Both the position numbers and the translations under genes were made by a program. The notes below the pieces were generated by a model. The model had not been told where the DNA came from. It ran no database searches and saw only the letters and a list, made by a program, of their open reading frames with translations. Below are positions 14,216-21,702 of a stretch of DNA of 21,891 nucleotides, piece after piece. Within the stretch, counting starts at the first letter, position 1. Each line of letters begins with the position of its first letter. The stretch is from an uncultured Bacteroidales bacterium (GTDB taxonomy: Bacteria > Bacteroidota > Bacteroidia > Bacteroidales > F082): contig CALBNV010000085.1 in assembly GCA_937896895.1 (NCBI GenBank), positions 1-21,891 on the forward strand, read 5' to 3'.

Positions 14216-15455
14216 CCACAGTGTAGCTATTAATTCCTTCGCTTGTATAAACAAGATTTAGCTGGATATACTTAGCAGGAATTGTAACTGTGTGAACATC
14301 AGTAAATGTGAAATAGCCTTTCTGCAACTTGTCAGAAGTGTTGTCAATGGCTCTAAATTCGCATCGTGGTGATCCGATCAAAGCGCCTGCAGATACGAGG
14401 TAGTTGAGATAGGTTTGTTCCTCATTAATGATGTCATTGCGAAGTGCAAGTGTCATAGGATTGTCAATTGCTGAACCCCATTTAAGGATGAATCTATTTG
14501 CAATATGGTACGTCATAGCGACATTTGAATCAAAGCGATAAAGCTCATCATCGACAGCACCATCACCACTAACCGCTGCAGTATGATCACCCCAAATATG
14601 CCATTTGCCTGCACCTTTGTTTATTGGGCAGATATAGCCGGTTGCAGCGAGTGCATCTGAATCTGCTTTCGAGATTGGTGCCATAGCAACGCTTTCATCG
14701 GTCGTGGAATTCTGAAGCATGATCTTTGATGTCGCTGGAATAGCTAAATTACCAACGGTTCTGTAGGGCAGTTCACCGACATTCTGTTTATCCTGAAGCG
14801 CCCTAGCACAAGCAACGATTACTGACATTGGAACTTCTTTATCATTAGCACCGATGCAAGCAATAGCATTACCACTATCATCGTCTTTAGTTACGTGAGC
14901 TGCGTTGACTTTATAACCTAAAGAAACTGTGCCACGTTTTACTTCAATTAAATCGGAACTTACGAGAACATTATCGTAAACAACTTGACATTTAAAATGA
15001 TCACTTAAATTGCGACATTTAGCTGAAATTGCTTTAACACCATCATCATGTCCTGACCATAGACAGGAGTTTGGTGTAACAACCATTGAAGGAATGACGC
15101 CATGATCTTTATAAATATCATCTAAAGCTGCAATACCATGATTGACTTCTGTTGCATCAATGTCATTTTCTTCTAAACCACCGCGCTGAAGATTAATAAA
15201 CCAAGCGTGATCTAGACCTGCAACATTAAAAGCATGCTGTGCAGCGAGGGTTAAACCAGAATGATCATCTTCAGGAACGTCATAAGCTTCTTCATATTCT
15301 TTGTATGAAGAGCAACGAACTGGAACATATAAATTATCTGAAATTGTTACACCAGCATTAGAAATACCAATAAATACAACTTCAGTACCAACAACGACTG
15401 GAGTTTGCGCTTCAGACGCTTTTATAACTGTCTGGATTCCATATAGCTCGGCCAT
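14211..15455 (-). CDS. Contractile tail sheath protein, P2 FI-like
   Basis: A 414-residue sheath protein, which contracts around the tube at infection. Seen: the N-terminal VVFIGISNAGVTISDNLYVP segment, the Rossmann-like middle, PYRTVGNLAI near residue 235 and the C-terminal sheath domain with NRFILKWGSAIDNP and DIINEEQTYLNYLVSAGALI plus a closing beta strand KYIQLNLVYTSEGINSYTV. Length fits the P2 type (about 395). It is followed by the tube gene with two hairpins in the gap. AGGAG lies seven bases before the start. Confidence 0.9.
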   Translation of the reverse strand: MAELYGIQTVIKASEAQTPVVVGTEVVFIGISNAGVTISDNLYVPVRCSSYKEYEEAYDVPEDDHSGLTLAAQHAFNVAGLDHAWFINLQRGGLEENDIDATEVNHGIAALDDIYKDHGVIPSMVVTPNSCLWSGHDDGVKAISAKCRNLSDHFKCQVVYDNVLVSSDLIEVKRGTVSLGYKVNAAHVTKDDDSGNAIACIGANDKEVPMSVIVACARALQDKQNVGELPYRTVGNLAIPATSKIMLQNSTTDESVAMAPISKADSDALAATGYICPINKGAGKWHIWGDHTAAVSGDGAVDDELYRFDSNVAMTYHIANRFILKWGSAIDNPMTLALRNDIINEEQTYLNYLVSAGALIGSPRCEFRAIDNTSDKLQKGYFTFTDVHTVTIPAKYIQLNLVYTSEGINSYTVE

Positions 15456-15472
15456 AAGATCTCTCCTATATT

Positions 15473-15939
15473 TTAACCGTTGAAAATATTTTTGCTTTTA
15501 TTAACTATATCGACAATGTTGATAATATCTGCAAGTGGAGTTTTGTATAATTCAAGCAGGGAACAATGGTAATATACGGACAACTGAACAACGATAGTCT
15601 CTATATTACGCAAGTCCCCTGTTAGAAAAAATATTGTAAAGCCTCTTCGGAAAGTATGAGTGCATCTTTTGCGGATAAATTTAATACATCATTAATGGAT
15701 ATGCGTTTGTCACATTTCATTGCAGCAGTCCATGCCAATCCGATTCGTAAATTAGGATCGAGTCGAGGACTTAAAGCCGCGTTATCAACGCCGCCAACCG
15801 TTGGTGTGGGAGCGAAAAAGTCTTTAACCTTTTGGGCTGTTTTGAGATCTTGTAAATTTAATCTATCAAAGTCTAAATCTAATTCAGTAAGAGTATCACC
15901 TTGGATTAATTGTATACTGCGCTCAAGATTGTATTTCAT
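15473..15939 (-). CDS. Tail assembly chaperone, -1 frameshift fusion (predicted, about 155 aa)
   Basis: If ribosomes slip by -1 at 15625-15631, the 105-residue chaperone continues for 50 residues in the overlapping frame, beginning LTGDLRNIETIVVQL and ending at the TAA at 15473-15475. The extension includes SLLELYKTPLADIINIVDIV, a pattern common in the C-terminal parts of tail chaperone fusions (LxELxxxPLxDLxxWxE). The extension has no good start codon of its own. Such paired products (P2 E/E', lambda G/GT) load the tape measure for tube assembly. The fusion ends 18 bases before the sheath start. That the frame stays open for exactly this gap makes it convincing. Confidence 0.75.
15622..15939 (-). 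CDS. Tail assembly chaperone (gpE / gp41-like)
   Basis: The unshifted 105-residue product. Residues about 15-30 (GDTLTELDLDFDRLNLQDL) match the pattern of phage tail assembly chaperones of the P2 gpE / Mu gp41 type, and the rest (LRIGLAWTAAMKCDKRISIN, LNLSAKDALILSEEALQYF) fits its helical core. A weak AGGGG lies six bases before the start. The gene ends in tat ttt ttc taa, placing a slippery run at the stop. It is oddly placed between the capsid and sheath genes instead of between tube and tape measure. Confidence 0.7.
   Translation of the reverse strand: MKYNLERSIQLIQGDTLTELDLDFDRLNLQDLKTAQKVKDFFAPTPTVGGVDNAALSPRLDPNLRIGLAWTAAMKCDKRISINDVLNLSAKDALILSEEALQYFF
15625..15631 (-). promoter_or_regulatory. 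Predicted -1 ribosomal frameshift site TTTTTTC
   Basis: The heptamer reads T TTT TTC in the zero frame, in the exact phase needed for tandem -1 slippage, immediately before the chaperone stop codon. P2-type phages use a very similar run (TTTTTTG) to make E+E'. No clear stimulatory pseudoknot was identified. Confidence 0.75.
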
Positions 15940-15974
15940 ATACTGCCCCTGTAAATATTATCAACATCATATAC

Positions 15975-16015
15975 AATTAAACCTCCTCCAATGTGTAATC
16001 AGAGGAGGTTTAATT
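15975..16015 (-). terminator. Hairpin after major capsid gene
   Basis: A 14-bp perfect stem (15975-15988 with 16002-16015) in the gap between the capsid and chaperone genes. The downstream run on the minus strand is only TTGTATATG, so termination would be partial. It would fit the need for far more capsid than chaperone. Confidence 0.5.
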
Positions 16016-16057
16016 AACCTTAGGAAGTGCTTGAGCTGCTAAGCAACTGCATTGCTA

Positions 16058-17410
16058 TTAAGCAACTGTAAGAAGGACTTTACCGTCAGCATCACGGTCA
16101 GCATCGACGGGAACAATAATTTTGCCTTCAGAAACTGTAATTGTTTCAGCAGCCTGACCATCACGAACGGCTTTAAGTGTGCCAGTACCAGCGGTGATTG
16201 TTGCTTCTTTGCCTGCAACAACAAGTGTTGCAGCGCAAGACCAACCTTCAGCGCCACCGAAGGAAATACCTTTAGCGACTTCACCGAGAACACTTGCAGA
16301 ACCAGTACCCATTGCGGTATCACAGTAAATCCAATCCATGTCGTTAACAGAATGTTTTGGAGCAGGTAAAGGACGTGATTCTGAACGGATATAAAGCTTC
16401 TGAGCATTGAAGTCTTTATAGAGATGTTCGATGTATTTGCCAGTCATATCAACAAATGAATTGTCGAGATCATAACTGACATTATCATTTAGAAGTGTGA
16501 CACCGCCACAAAGTGTGCGACCGATATTGGAACTAATAAGGATTGCCGCATTGGGATCAATGAACTGTTTCATTGCACCGTTAGCAGCTTTGTAACCAGC
16601 ACTGTAAACAATAACGTTAAGCTGGAGACCGTTGAATACGCAACGGGCAACATGCTGCGCACCTTCAATCTCGCCGAAGTCAATCATCATGCCTTCTGAA
16701 TGATAGGTTGCTCCAGCAAATCTCATGAACTGATCATCTTTAGCTAAAGCAGCCCAAGCGTTTGCACCTAAGAGCAAATCTTCAGGACGTTTGCCATGTT
16801 TGATCATTTCATTGACCATGCCGCAAACTTCATCGTAAGGATGTGCACCACTGGCAGACCAAGCAGCGGATGAAACGTAATGGTTATTGCAACCTTTAGC
16901 AGGATCATAGAATTTACAAACGATATGATCAGTTTCGCCACTTGTAGGATCTTTGTCCTGATCGAAATCGATTTTGCCTTCACTGAGAACGAGAGCAGCA
17001 AGAACTTCGATTGAACGGTCGATACGTTTTGCAAGGCGGGTTGCTTTGATAACGGCAAGGTCTTGGAAAGCAGCATTGCGATTTAGATCAGCACCCTGAG
17101 CGCGGCAGAGGCGTTCAAAAAGCTGGCGGTCAAGATCTTTAGGATCAACAGAATCAACATCAGCGACGCGGGGAGGAACAACAGAATTGGCAATCCAAGA
17201 AACAGTGTTACCGTCTTTGTAGCCAGAGGTTAGGAACGCACCCTTTTCAAGATCAGCGGAATCGAAGTCGAAAAGAACTTCTTTGCCAGCAAAGTTGTCA
17301 CCTGCAGTGTTAGGGAAATAACGAGTGCCGAGAAGTGTGGAATCAACGACCTCCGCCTGGAAACCTTCGGCCTGTGCAACAGTGGAACGAACAGAAATTA
17401 CATTAGCCAT
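16058..17410 (-). CDS. Major capsid protein, lambda gpE-like, with C-terminal extension
   Basis: A 450-residue HK97-fold capsid protein of the gpE type. Seen: VVPPRVADVDSVDPKDLDRQ near residue 80, RLAKRIDRSIEVLAALVLSEG near 130, and RPEDLLLGANAWAALAKDDQ; a last core strand with RSESRPLPAPKHSVNDMDW near 346 resembles the usual end of gpE proteins (lambda gpE is 341 aa). About 85 further residues follow, rich in Gly, Ala and Val in alternating beta patterns (ATLVVAGKEATITAGTG, ITVSEGKIIVPVDAD). That piece may be a fused decoration-like domain, as no gpD gene is present. GGAG lies upstream of the ATG at 17410. Confidence 0.8.
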   Translation of the reverse strand: MANVISVRSTVAQAEGFQAEVVDSTLLGTRYFPNTAGDNFAGKEVLFDFDSADLEKGAFLTSGYKDGNTVSWIANSVVPPRVADVDSVDPKDLDRQLFERLCRAQGADLNRNAAFQDLAVIKATRLAKRIDRSIEVLAALVLSEGKIDFDQDKDPTSGETDHIVCKFYDPAKGCNNHYVSSAAWSASGAHPYDEVCGMVNEMIKHGKRPEDLLLGANAWAALAKDDQFMRFAGATYHSEGMMIDFGEIEGAQHVARCVFNGLQLNVIVYSAGYKAANGAMKQFIDPNAAILISSNIGRTLCGGVTLLNDNVSYDLDNSFVDMTGKYIEHLYKDFNAQKLYIRSESRPLPAPKHSVNDMDWIYCDTAMGTGSASVLGEVAKGISFGGAEGWSCAATLVVAGKEATITAGTGTLKAVRDGQAAETITVSEGKIIVPVDADRDADGKVLLTVA

Positions 17411-17561
17411 AATAGCAAAATCTCCTATAGATAGATTTATAAATATTTAAATTGATGCAAATGTACTGCTGGGAATTTAGACTGAAGCTCAATAGTTTTA
17501 TAAAATAGATATTGCAGAGAACGAGTTACTGAGCTTTTTATATTGATATAAAGAACCGAAA
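17411..17561 (-). promoter_or_regulatory. Leader of the major capsid gene
   Basis: This 151-bp AT-rich gap holds no ATG-initiated reading frame on the minus strand. It contains a small TTATAT/ATATAA dyad near 17546-17559, a long-range AAGCTCA/TGAGCTT pair, and several TATAAA-like sequences that could form a -10 box. I see no convincing -35 partner. A capsid promoter or a processing site is possible; nothing firmer can be said. Confidence 0.25.
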
Positions 17562-17942
17562 TTAAATCTTAGTAAACGCTTCGAATCCTTTACGGACTTT
17601 CTGAACAGATTTCTTAGTCTGACAAGCCACAACAGGAACAGCTGCGCAGGGTTTGCAAATCGCTTTATATAAATTATTGATACGTTCAGCTTCAGAATCA
17701 TCTTCTTCAGCTTTGGGTTCCTCTTCAACCTTATCAGCAGGTTCCTCTAATGATTTAATACGGCATTCAAGTTCATTTACTTTCTCAGTGAGTTTTTCAA
17801 TGACTTCAATGAGATCATGATCGGAATCATTAGGTTCCTCGCGAGGTTCCTCTTCAGCTTTAGGCTCCTCCTCTTCAGGTTTCATCTCGTCTTCTTCCTT
17901 GACTTCCTCAAGCACTTCATCAACTTTAATTTCTTCTGTCAT
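17562..17942 (-). CDS. Nested capsid scaffold protein (internal start)
   Basis: In-frame internal start at Met183 of the protease gene, giving 126 residues. GGGAG lies seven bases before this ATG, as good as the sites of full genes. The product begins MTEEIKVDEVLEEVKEEDEM and is very acidic, with Glu/Pro repeats (EEEPREEP), a short coiled coil (LIEVIEKLTEKVNELECRIKSLEE) and a basic C-terminus ending VRKGFEAFTKI. This is the organisation of lambda C/Nu3, in which the scaffold is made from the 3' end of the protease gene. An acidic coiled-coil protein with a basic capsid-binding tail is typical for scaffolds. Confidence 0.65.
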   Translation of the reverse strand: MTEEIKVDEVLEEVKEEDEMKPEEEEPKAEEEPREEPNDSDHDLIEVIEKLTEKVNELECRIKSLEEPADKVEEEPKAEEDDSEAERINNLYKAICKPCAAVPVVACQTKKSVQKVRKGFEAFTKI

Positions 17943-18488
17943 AATGGCTCTCCCATGATTGTAAAGTTTGTCTAATTTAGCAGCATATTTTTGAGCTATC
18001 GCAAGATAACTTTCACATGTAACTGCATCATCTAAATTGATATTATCTGTAAGACCTAGTTTCAAACAATCTTCAGCTGACAACCATTTATCGGTTATAA
18101 GCATTTCAGCGGTATACTCAGGACAACGCTTTTTAATAATTGATAATTGTAGTTCATTACAGCGTTTAATACCTGGGTCATCGGAATCACAGCTATCAGC
18201 CCATGCACTATGGATCATCAATGATGCATGTTCGCTCATTGATACTTCAGTACAACTCAAGGCGAGGATTGCTGCGGCTGAGCATGCAAAACCAAGGACA
18301 TTCGCATGAGTACGATATTTACTTAAGGCATCTATCATAGCGATTGTAGAAAGGATCTCACCGCCATACGAAGCAATGTTTAAGCAAACATCTGAACCGT
18401 CTGGAATGTCTTTGATTTTCTGTAGAATGTTCTGTAGTGTCTCGCAGGTAATTTCATCTAAAATGTCAATACAAATGTATTCACCCAT
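17562..18488 (-). CDS. Head maturation protease, ClpP-like, with scaffold domain
   Basis: A 308-residue protein with a ClpP-fold serine protease in residues 1-160. Seen: NIASYGGEI (38-45), the nucleophile Ser70 in GFACSAAA, His93 in MIHSAW, and the likely acid Asp133 in ITDKWLSAEDCLKLGLTD. From residue 183 it becomes the acidic scaffold region. It processes scaffold and sometimes capsid protein during prohead maturation, inside the prohead. It stands just upstream of the capsid gene. GGAGGG lies four bases before the start, in the shadow of two GTAAC hairpins. Confidence 0.85.
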   Translation of the reverse strand: MGEYICIDILDEITCETLQNILQKIKDIPDGSDVCLNIASYGGEILSTIAMIDALSKYRTHANVLGFACSAAAILALSCTEVSMSEHASLMIHSAWADSCDSDDPGIKRCNELQLSIIKKRCPEYTAEMLITDKWLSAEDCLKLGLTDNINLDDAVTCESYLAIAQKYAAKLDKLYNHGRAIMTEEIKVDEVLEEVKEEDEMKPEEEEPKAEEEPREEPNDSDHDLIEVIEKLTEKVNELECRIKSLEEPADKVEEEPKAEEDDSEAERINNLYKAICKPCAAVPVVACQTKKSVQKVRKGFEAFTKI

Positions 18489-18498
18489 ATTACCCTCC

Positions 18499-18535
18499 AG
18501 TAACTAATAGTTACTCAAGTAACCTAACGGTTGCT
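18499..18535. repeat. Pair of GTAAC hairpins before protease gene
   Basis: Two adjacent inverted repeats: AGTAACT/AGTTACT (18499-18515) and AGTAACC-TAAC-GGTTGCT (18518-18535, with one G-T pair). They lie just upstream of the protease ribosome binding site on the minus strand and share GTTAC with the iteron modules. Confidence 0.6.
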
Positions 18536-18588
18536 CCAATATAAGTATTGATATTCAGCTTCAAAGTTTGCTTAACTAAAAATAGATA

Positions 18589-19284
18589 TTATACAAACTT
18601 GGACATTGCAGCAGATAATGTGCTGTCGATGATGCTGCCTAAGGTATCTTCATCTTTCATTAATTCATCAGCAACAGAATGATCTTCATAGACAAATTGT
18701 ACTTCTGATTTTGTAGCATACCATTTGACAGGGAAAACGTATTCACGACCTGCTTGTCCGCTTTCTCTTGTATAACCTTGTTTGTTTGCATGAATTGTGT
18801 CATGCGAGCGTTTTGTATAAAAGATATGACCGTCACCTTCAAATTTCTTTTTAGCCGTAAACCAGAATCCACCTGAGGTATTTTTACGACGGGCTCCAAA
18901 CCATTTATTGCCTTGAAGATCAATTTCAGAACTAGAAATATAAACACGATGAAAGTGAGGATTTGACCAATGATAATTTGATGACGCAGATTGTTTTGTT
19001 GTTTTACCCCATGGAATATATTTGGATTTTCCATGCTGTTTATTTACGTTCTCATTTGGAGGATTTCCCCAGAGGTAAATACTGCGCTCACGGGCATTAT
19101 AACGAATCTTGAAAGGTGTCCATTTTTTATTAAATTTCGCACCGAACCATGAAGGCGTTTTTTGCTTTACAGTTTTGTTAATTTCTTTGATTAATGATTT
19201 AGACCATTTAGACACAATTTTATTCATTGTCTTACGGTCAATTAAATTACCATTATTATCTGTAAGATTATCAATTCGAATCAT
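18589..19284 (-). CDS. Unknown protein in the portal-gene position (231 aa)
   Basis: Not recognised. It is rich in Lys, Arg, Trp, Tyr and Phe (for example WFGAKFNKKWTPFKIRYNAR, GGFWFTAKKKFEGDGHIFYT) with no membrane segment. A helical N-terminus (KIVSKWSKSLIKEINKTVKQ) and an acidic, helical C-terminus flank the aromatic-rich middle. Its start overlaps the large terminase stop codon (TAATG) with AGGAGG upstream, so it is closely coupled to packaging genes. In lambda-like phages W and the portal gene stand here. It is far too short for a portal, which is normally 400-600 residues, and could be a minor capsid, packaging accessory or neck protein. Confidence 0.5.
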   Translation of the reverse strand: MIRIDNLTDNNGNLIDRKTMNKIVSKWSKSLIKEINKTVKQKTPSWFGAKFNKKWTPFKIRYNARERSIYLWGNPPNENVNKQHGKSKYIPWGKTTKQSASSNYHWSNPHFHRVYISSSEIDLQGNKWFGARRKNTSGGFWFTAKKKFEGDGHIFYTKRSHDTIHANKQGYTRESGQAGREYVFPVKWYATKSEVQFVYEDHSVADELMKDEDTLGSIIDSTLSAAMSKFV

Positions 19285-21194
19285 TATAACCTCCTACGAG
19301 TCCTACTTGTGACAGCCTTTGGACGATCACTAGCTGCAGGAACCTCGAGGTTCCTCTCAGGAGCCGTACGAACAGCCTCTTCAGCAAGGATCGTATTCAA
19401 ATCCAAATCGTTTTGAACTTCATCAATCGAGACATCCTTTTCTTTAAAGTCAACGACATTGCCTGTGGCTAATCGGTAAATCTCGAATGCAGCTAATGCG
19501 TATACTGCACAGTCGAGCATTTCATTTCTGACTGTGTGCTTATGAACCCAACGAGCAATACCGTTGCGGTTCTCTTCGCGGATTTCAGAATTCATTTGTG
19601 AGAAAAATTCTGCATCAAAACCAGCACTAATATCCGCACTGATGTACAAAGGTCTGTCTTTGGTATTGCTTTGCAGCTTTAAGAAATCCGCTCGAATAAT
19701 GTCTTTTGCATAAACGACATTTACTATCGTTAGAATCGTTCTAGCAGACCCGTTGCCTAGTGACCTGCATGGTACTTCGGTCGTATGCTTTATGATGCTG
19801 TTCTCGAGCTGCGTATTGGTTGTTGCATAGCCTTTGATCGGCCTGATGCGATTATTTGTTAGAGAAAGAGCGTAAACATCCTGCGTGAAGTGCCCGCCAG
19901 AGTCGGGACAAATGACTGCGGGATAAACTATTGTCCCATCCTTTCGGACACACTTGTATTTGCTGATAAAGTCTTTTAGATCAGTCCAAACTTGAGCTTC
20001 TTTCAAGTCGCCTTGAATAACACCTCGCTCGATGTAGCATTTATGATTACCGCGCTTCGAGAATCCAACCGAAAGGAATTCAAAACGATTGTCTTGAACG
20101 TCAATTCCCATTGTGATTGTTTCAACCCAATTGGGTAATGATTCTTTGGTGTAGTATGTCTTCAATCGTAGCAGCTGATCAATGTCCAAGGCTTCATCAA
20201 CACCTGGGTAATATGGCAAACCGAGTACTACGTTCACGAATGATTTGTATGTGGATAATCCCTTTGCCCTTGCTTCAATTTCTTGAATGCGTAAGTCTTT
20301 CCAATGGTAAACTTCTGGGCAGCAAGTAGCATGAATGTCAAATGACCGCACGATGCGTTCTGATTTGTCGATGACTGGATTTGGATTTTTAGGTTCTGAA
20401 AAACAATAATGCAGTGCATTGATTTCAGATTCAGTGTAAACGGTTCCGCAGTTAGGACATGCGTAAGTCGGATTTTCTGGATCAGTAAAGTCGATGTCTT
20501 TGTACGGAATGTCCATGTGGTACCCGCATTCGCATACAGGACCCCAAACCTCTTGAGTGCCAACAAGATAATTCTGAGTGATTGTCCCATCCTCTGTCGT
20601 TGGTGTACTCGTAAGTACCATCATGCTGTTGGGATAAGTCATCATTCTGACTTTAAGCAGCTCAATTGGATCACCTTCTACGTTGTTGTCTACGAATCTG
20701 CCGACCTCATCGGCTAGGACATATTTACAGGGCATTGAGCAAAGGTCCGACAACGATTTGGACGAACCGAAAATGAGGTTTGCACCTGAGCGTAGCGAGA
20801 TATTTACAGCTGATGATGATTTGTCTGGATTGTCATTTTCAGCCCCTTTTGTGAGTGATTTGACTTTAGCGAAATCACGCAAAAATGGTCTTGCACGGTT
20901 CTTGACCAATTTGTTCATGGATTTCTGTGAATCCATTACCATAAGCGTATTTGCGGGATCTTGTGTTGCAAGCCAACCTAACATGTTCAAGAGCATCGAG
21001 GTTTTGCCTAACTGTGCGCTTGACGAAATAACGACGCGGCAGCAATGATTCGTATCTGACATTGCCTTTGTAGGCTCTTCAAAGAATGGTCTTGTTTTGT
21101 AGCTGAATTTCCCTGATCTCTCGAGTGTGACATTCTCACATGCCCATGTCGCTGCATCTATTCGCTCTTTTGGTTTGAATAAATCTAGGAACAT
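19284..21194 (-). CDS. Terminase large subunit, lambda gpA-like
   Basis: A 636-residue packaging ATPase-nuclease. Seen: adenine-side and Walker A SSAQLGKTS (residues 58-66), Walker B YVLADEVGRF (Asp162, Glu163), coupling motif LTSTPT (194-199), a Cys4 zinc knuckle (Cys221, Cys223, Cys246, Cys249), then the RNase H-like nuclease with GIDVQ (Asp365), CPDSGGH (Asp431) and RNEMLDCAVYA (Asp561). This order is that of the lambda/GpA family (about 640 residues). It packages DNA through the portal from cut sites. GAGGTG lies four bases before the start. The C-terminal 50 residues are basic and variable. A perfect 18-bp palindrome falls in this part. Confidence 0.92.
   Translation of the reverse strand: MFLDLFKPKERIDAATWACENVTLERSGKFSYKTRPFFEEPTKAMSDTNHCCRVVISSSAQLGKTSMLLNMLGWLATQDPANTLMVMDSQKSMNKLVKNRARPFLRDFAKVKSLTKGAENDNPDKSSSAVNISLRSGANLIFGSSKSLSDLCSMPCKYVLADEVGRFVDNNVEGDPIELLKVRMMTYPNSMMVLTSTPTTEDGTITQNYLVGTQEVWGPVCECGYHMDIPYKDIDFTDPENPTYACPNCGTVYTESEINALHYCFSEPKNPNPVIDKSERIVRSFDIHATCCPEVYHWKDLRIQEIEARAKGLSTYKSFVNVVLGLPYYPGVDEALDIDQLLRLKTYYTKESLPNWVETITMGIDVQDNRFEFLSVGFSKRGNHKCYIERGVIQGDLKEAQVWTDLKDFISKYKCVRKDGTIVYPAVICPDSGGHFTQDVYALSLTNNRIRPIKGYATTNTQLENSIIKHTTEVPCRSLGNGSARTILTIVNVVYAKDIIRADFLKLQSNTKDRPLYISADISAGFDAEFFSQMNSEIREENRNGIARWVHKHTVRNEMLDCAVYALAAFEIYRLATGNVVDFKEKDVSIDEVQNDLDLNTILAEEAVRTAPERNLEVPAASDRPKAVTSRTRRRL
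19338..19355. repeat. 18-bp perfect palindrome in terminase gene
   Basis: AGGAACCTCGAGGTTCCT within the C-terminal coding region (codons for E-R-N-L-E-V-P). Probably incidental, but its GAACC/GGTTC core is close to that of the intergenic hairpins. Confidence 0.6.
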
Positions 21195-21222
21195 AGTTCA
21201 CCTCATGATTACGATTTACTGA

Positions 21223-21240
21223 AGTAACCTAACGGTTACT
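21223..21240. repeat. GTAACC/GGTTAC hairpin at small terminase gene end
   Basis: AGTAACC-TAAC-GGTTACT, a 7-bp perfect stem overlapping the small terminase stop codon, 29 bases before the large terminase start. Same element as at 14198-14215 and 18518-18535. Confidence 0.6.
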
Positions 21241-21702
21241 AGAGATCCTTTTGGCTCTCTCGAGTTCCTTTCTCATTTGTGTCTTTGCATCCAAACTAAC
21301 ATGAGCCCGTTCAGCATCCACTTCCTCAGTGGATTTCAGGGTAATTTCGATTGCGGCGATTTGATGCAGAATATCGTCAATGACGCTCTGGACTATCTCT
21401 GTTTGTGCGCCTGTTAAATGCAGTCTTGTGGCAAGGATTTGGTCGAGGTTCTTGACCAATGCCGCGATAGGTCCTAAGGCTTTGTTCACTTCAGCTTCGG
21501 CAACATCAAGGTAACACAGATTGCAGTTCGTCTTTTCAATGTCGATGTGTTTCTTCACGTTGTCAAGTCGTAAGCGTTCGGCATTCTCTTCGGCTTCCTT
21601 TAGTCGAGCCAATTGTAAGCGGATCATGTAATCCTCTGGCAATGATGCGGTTGCATTCATGTCAGAGGCAATTTGGTTGTCTATATCTTTATGACGTCCC
21701 AT
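21229..21702 (-). CDS. Terminase small subunit, Nu1-like
   Basis: A 157-residue, helix-rich protein. The middle and C-terminal parts (LQLARLKEAEENAERLRLDN, VAEAEVNKALGPIAALVKNL and IVQSVIDDILHQIAAIE) match the oligomerisation region of Nu1-type small terminases, and the gene directly precedes the gpA-like gene. The N-terminal winged-helix DNA-binding domain of Nu1 is not visible; only about 25 residues (MGRHKDIDNQIASDMNATAS) precede the helical part. DNA recognition may therefore differ. AAGGGAG lies about nine bases before the start. Confidence 0.65.
   Translation of the reverse strand: MGRHKDIDNQIASDMNATASLPEDYMIRLQLARLKEAEENAERLRLDNVKKHIDIEKTNCNLCYLDVAEAEVNKALGPIAALVKNLDQILATRLHLTGAQTEIVQSVIDDILHQIAAIEITLKSTEEVDAERAHVSLDAKTQMRKELERAKRISSNR

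Noticed and set aside
15656..16042. 128-codon open frame on the plus strand across the chaperone gene
   Set aside because: It opposes all other genes, lacks a ribosome site and gives a low-quality protein; the minus-strand chaperone explains the region.
16039..16407. Minus-strand frame overlapping the capsid C-terminus, considered as a frameshifted capsid variant
   Set aside because: No slippery site was seen at the overlap, and the product is a leucine/valine-rich shadow of the capsid frame.
20683..21048. 121-codon plus-strand frame in the large terminase gene
   Set aside because: It lies antisense to the ATPase motifs and is explained by codon bias on the minus strand.
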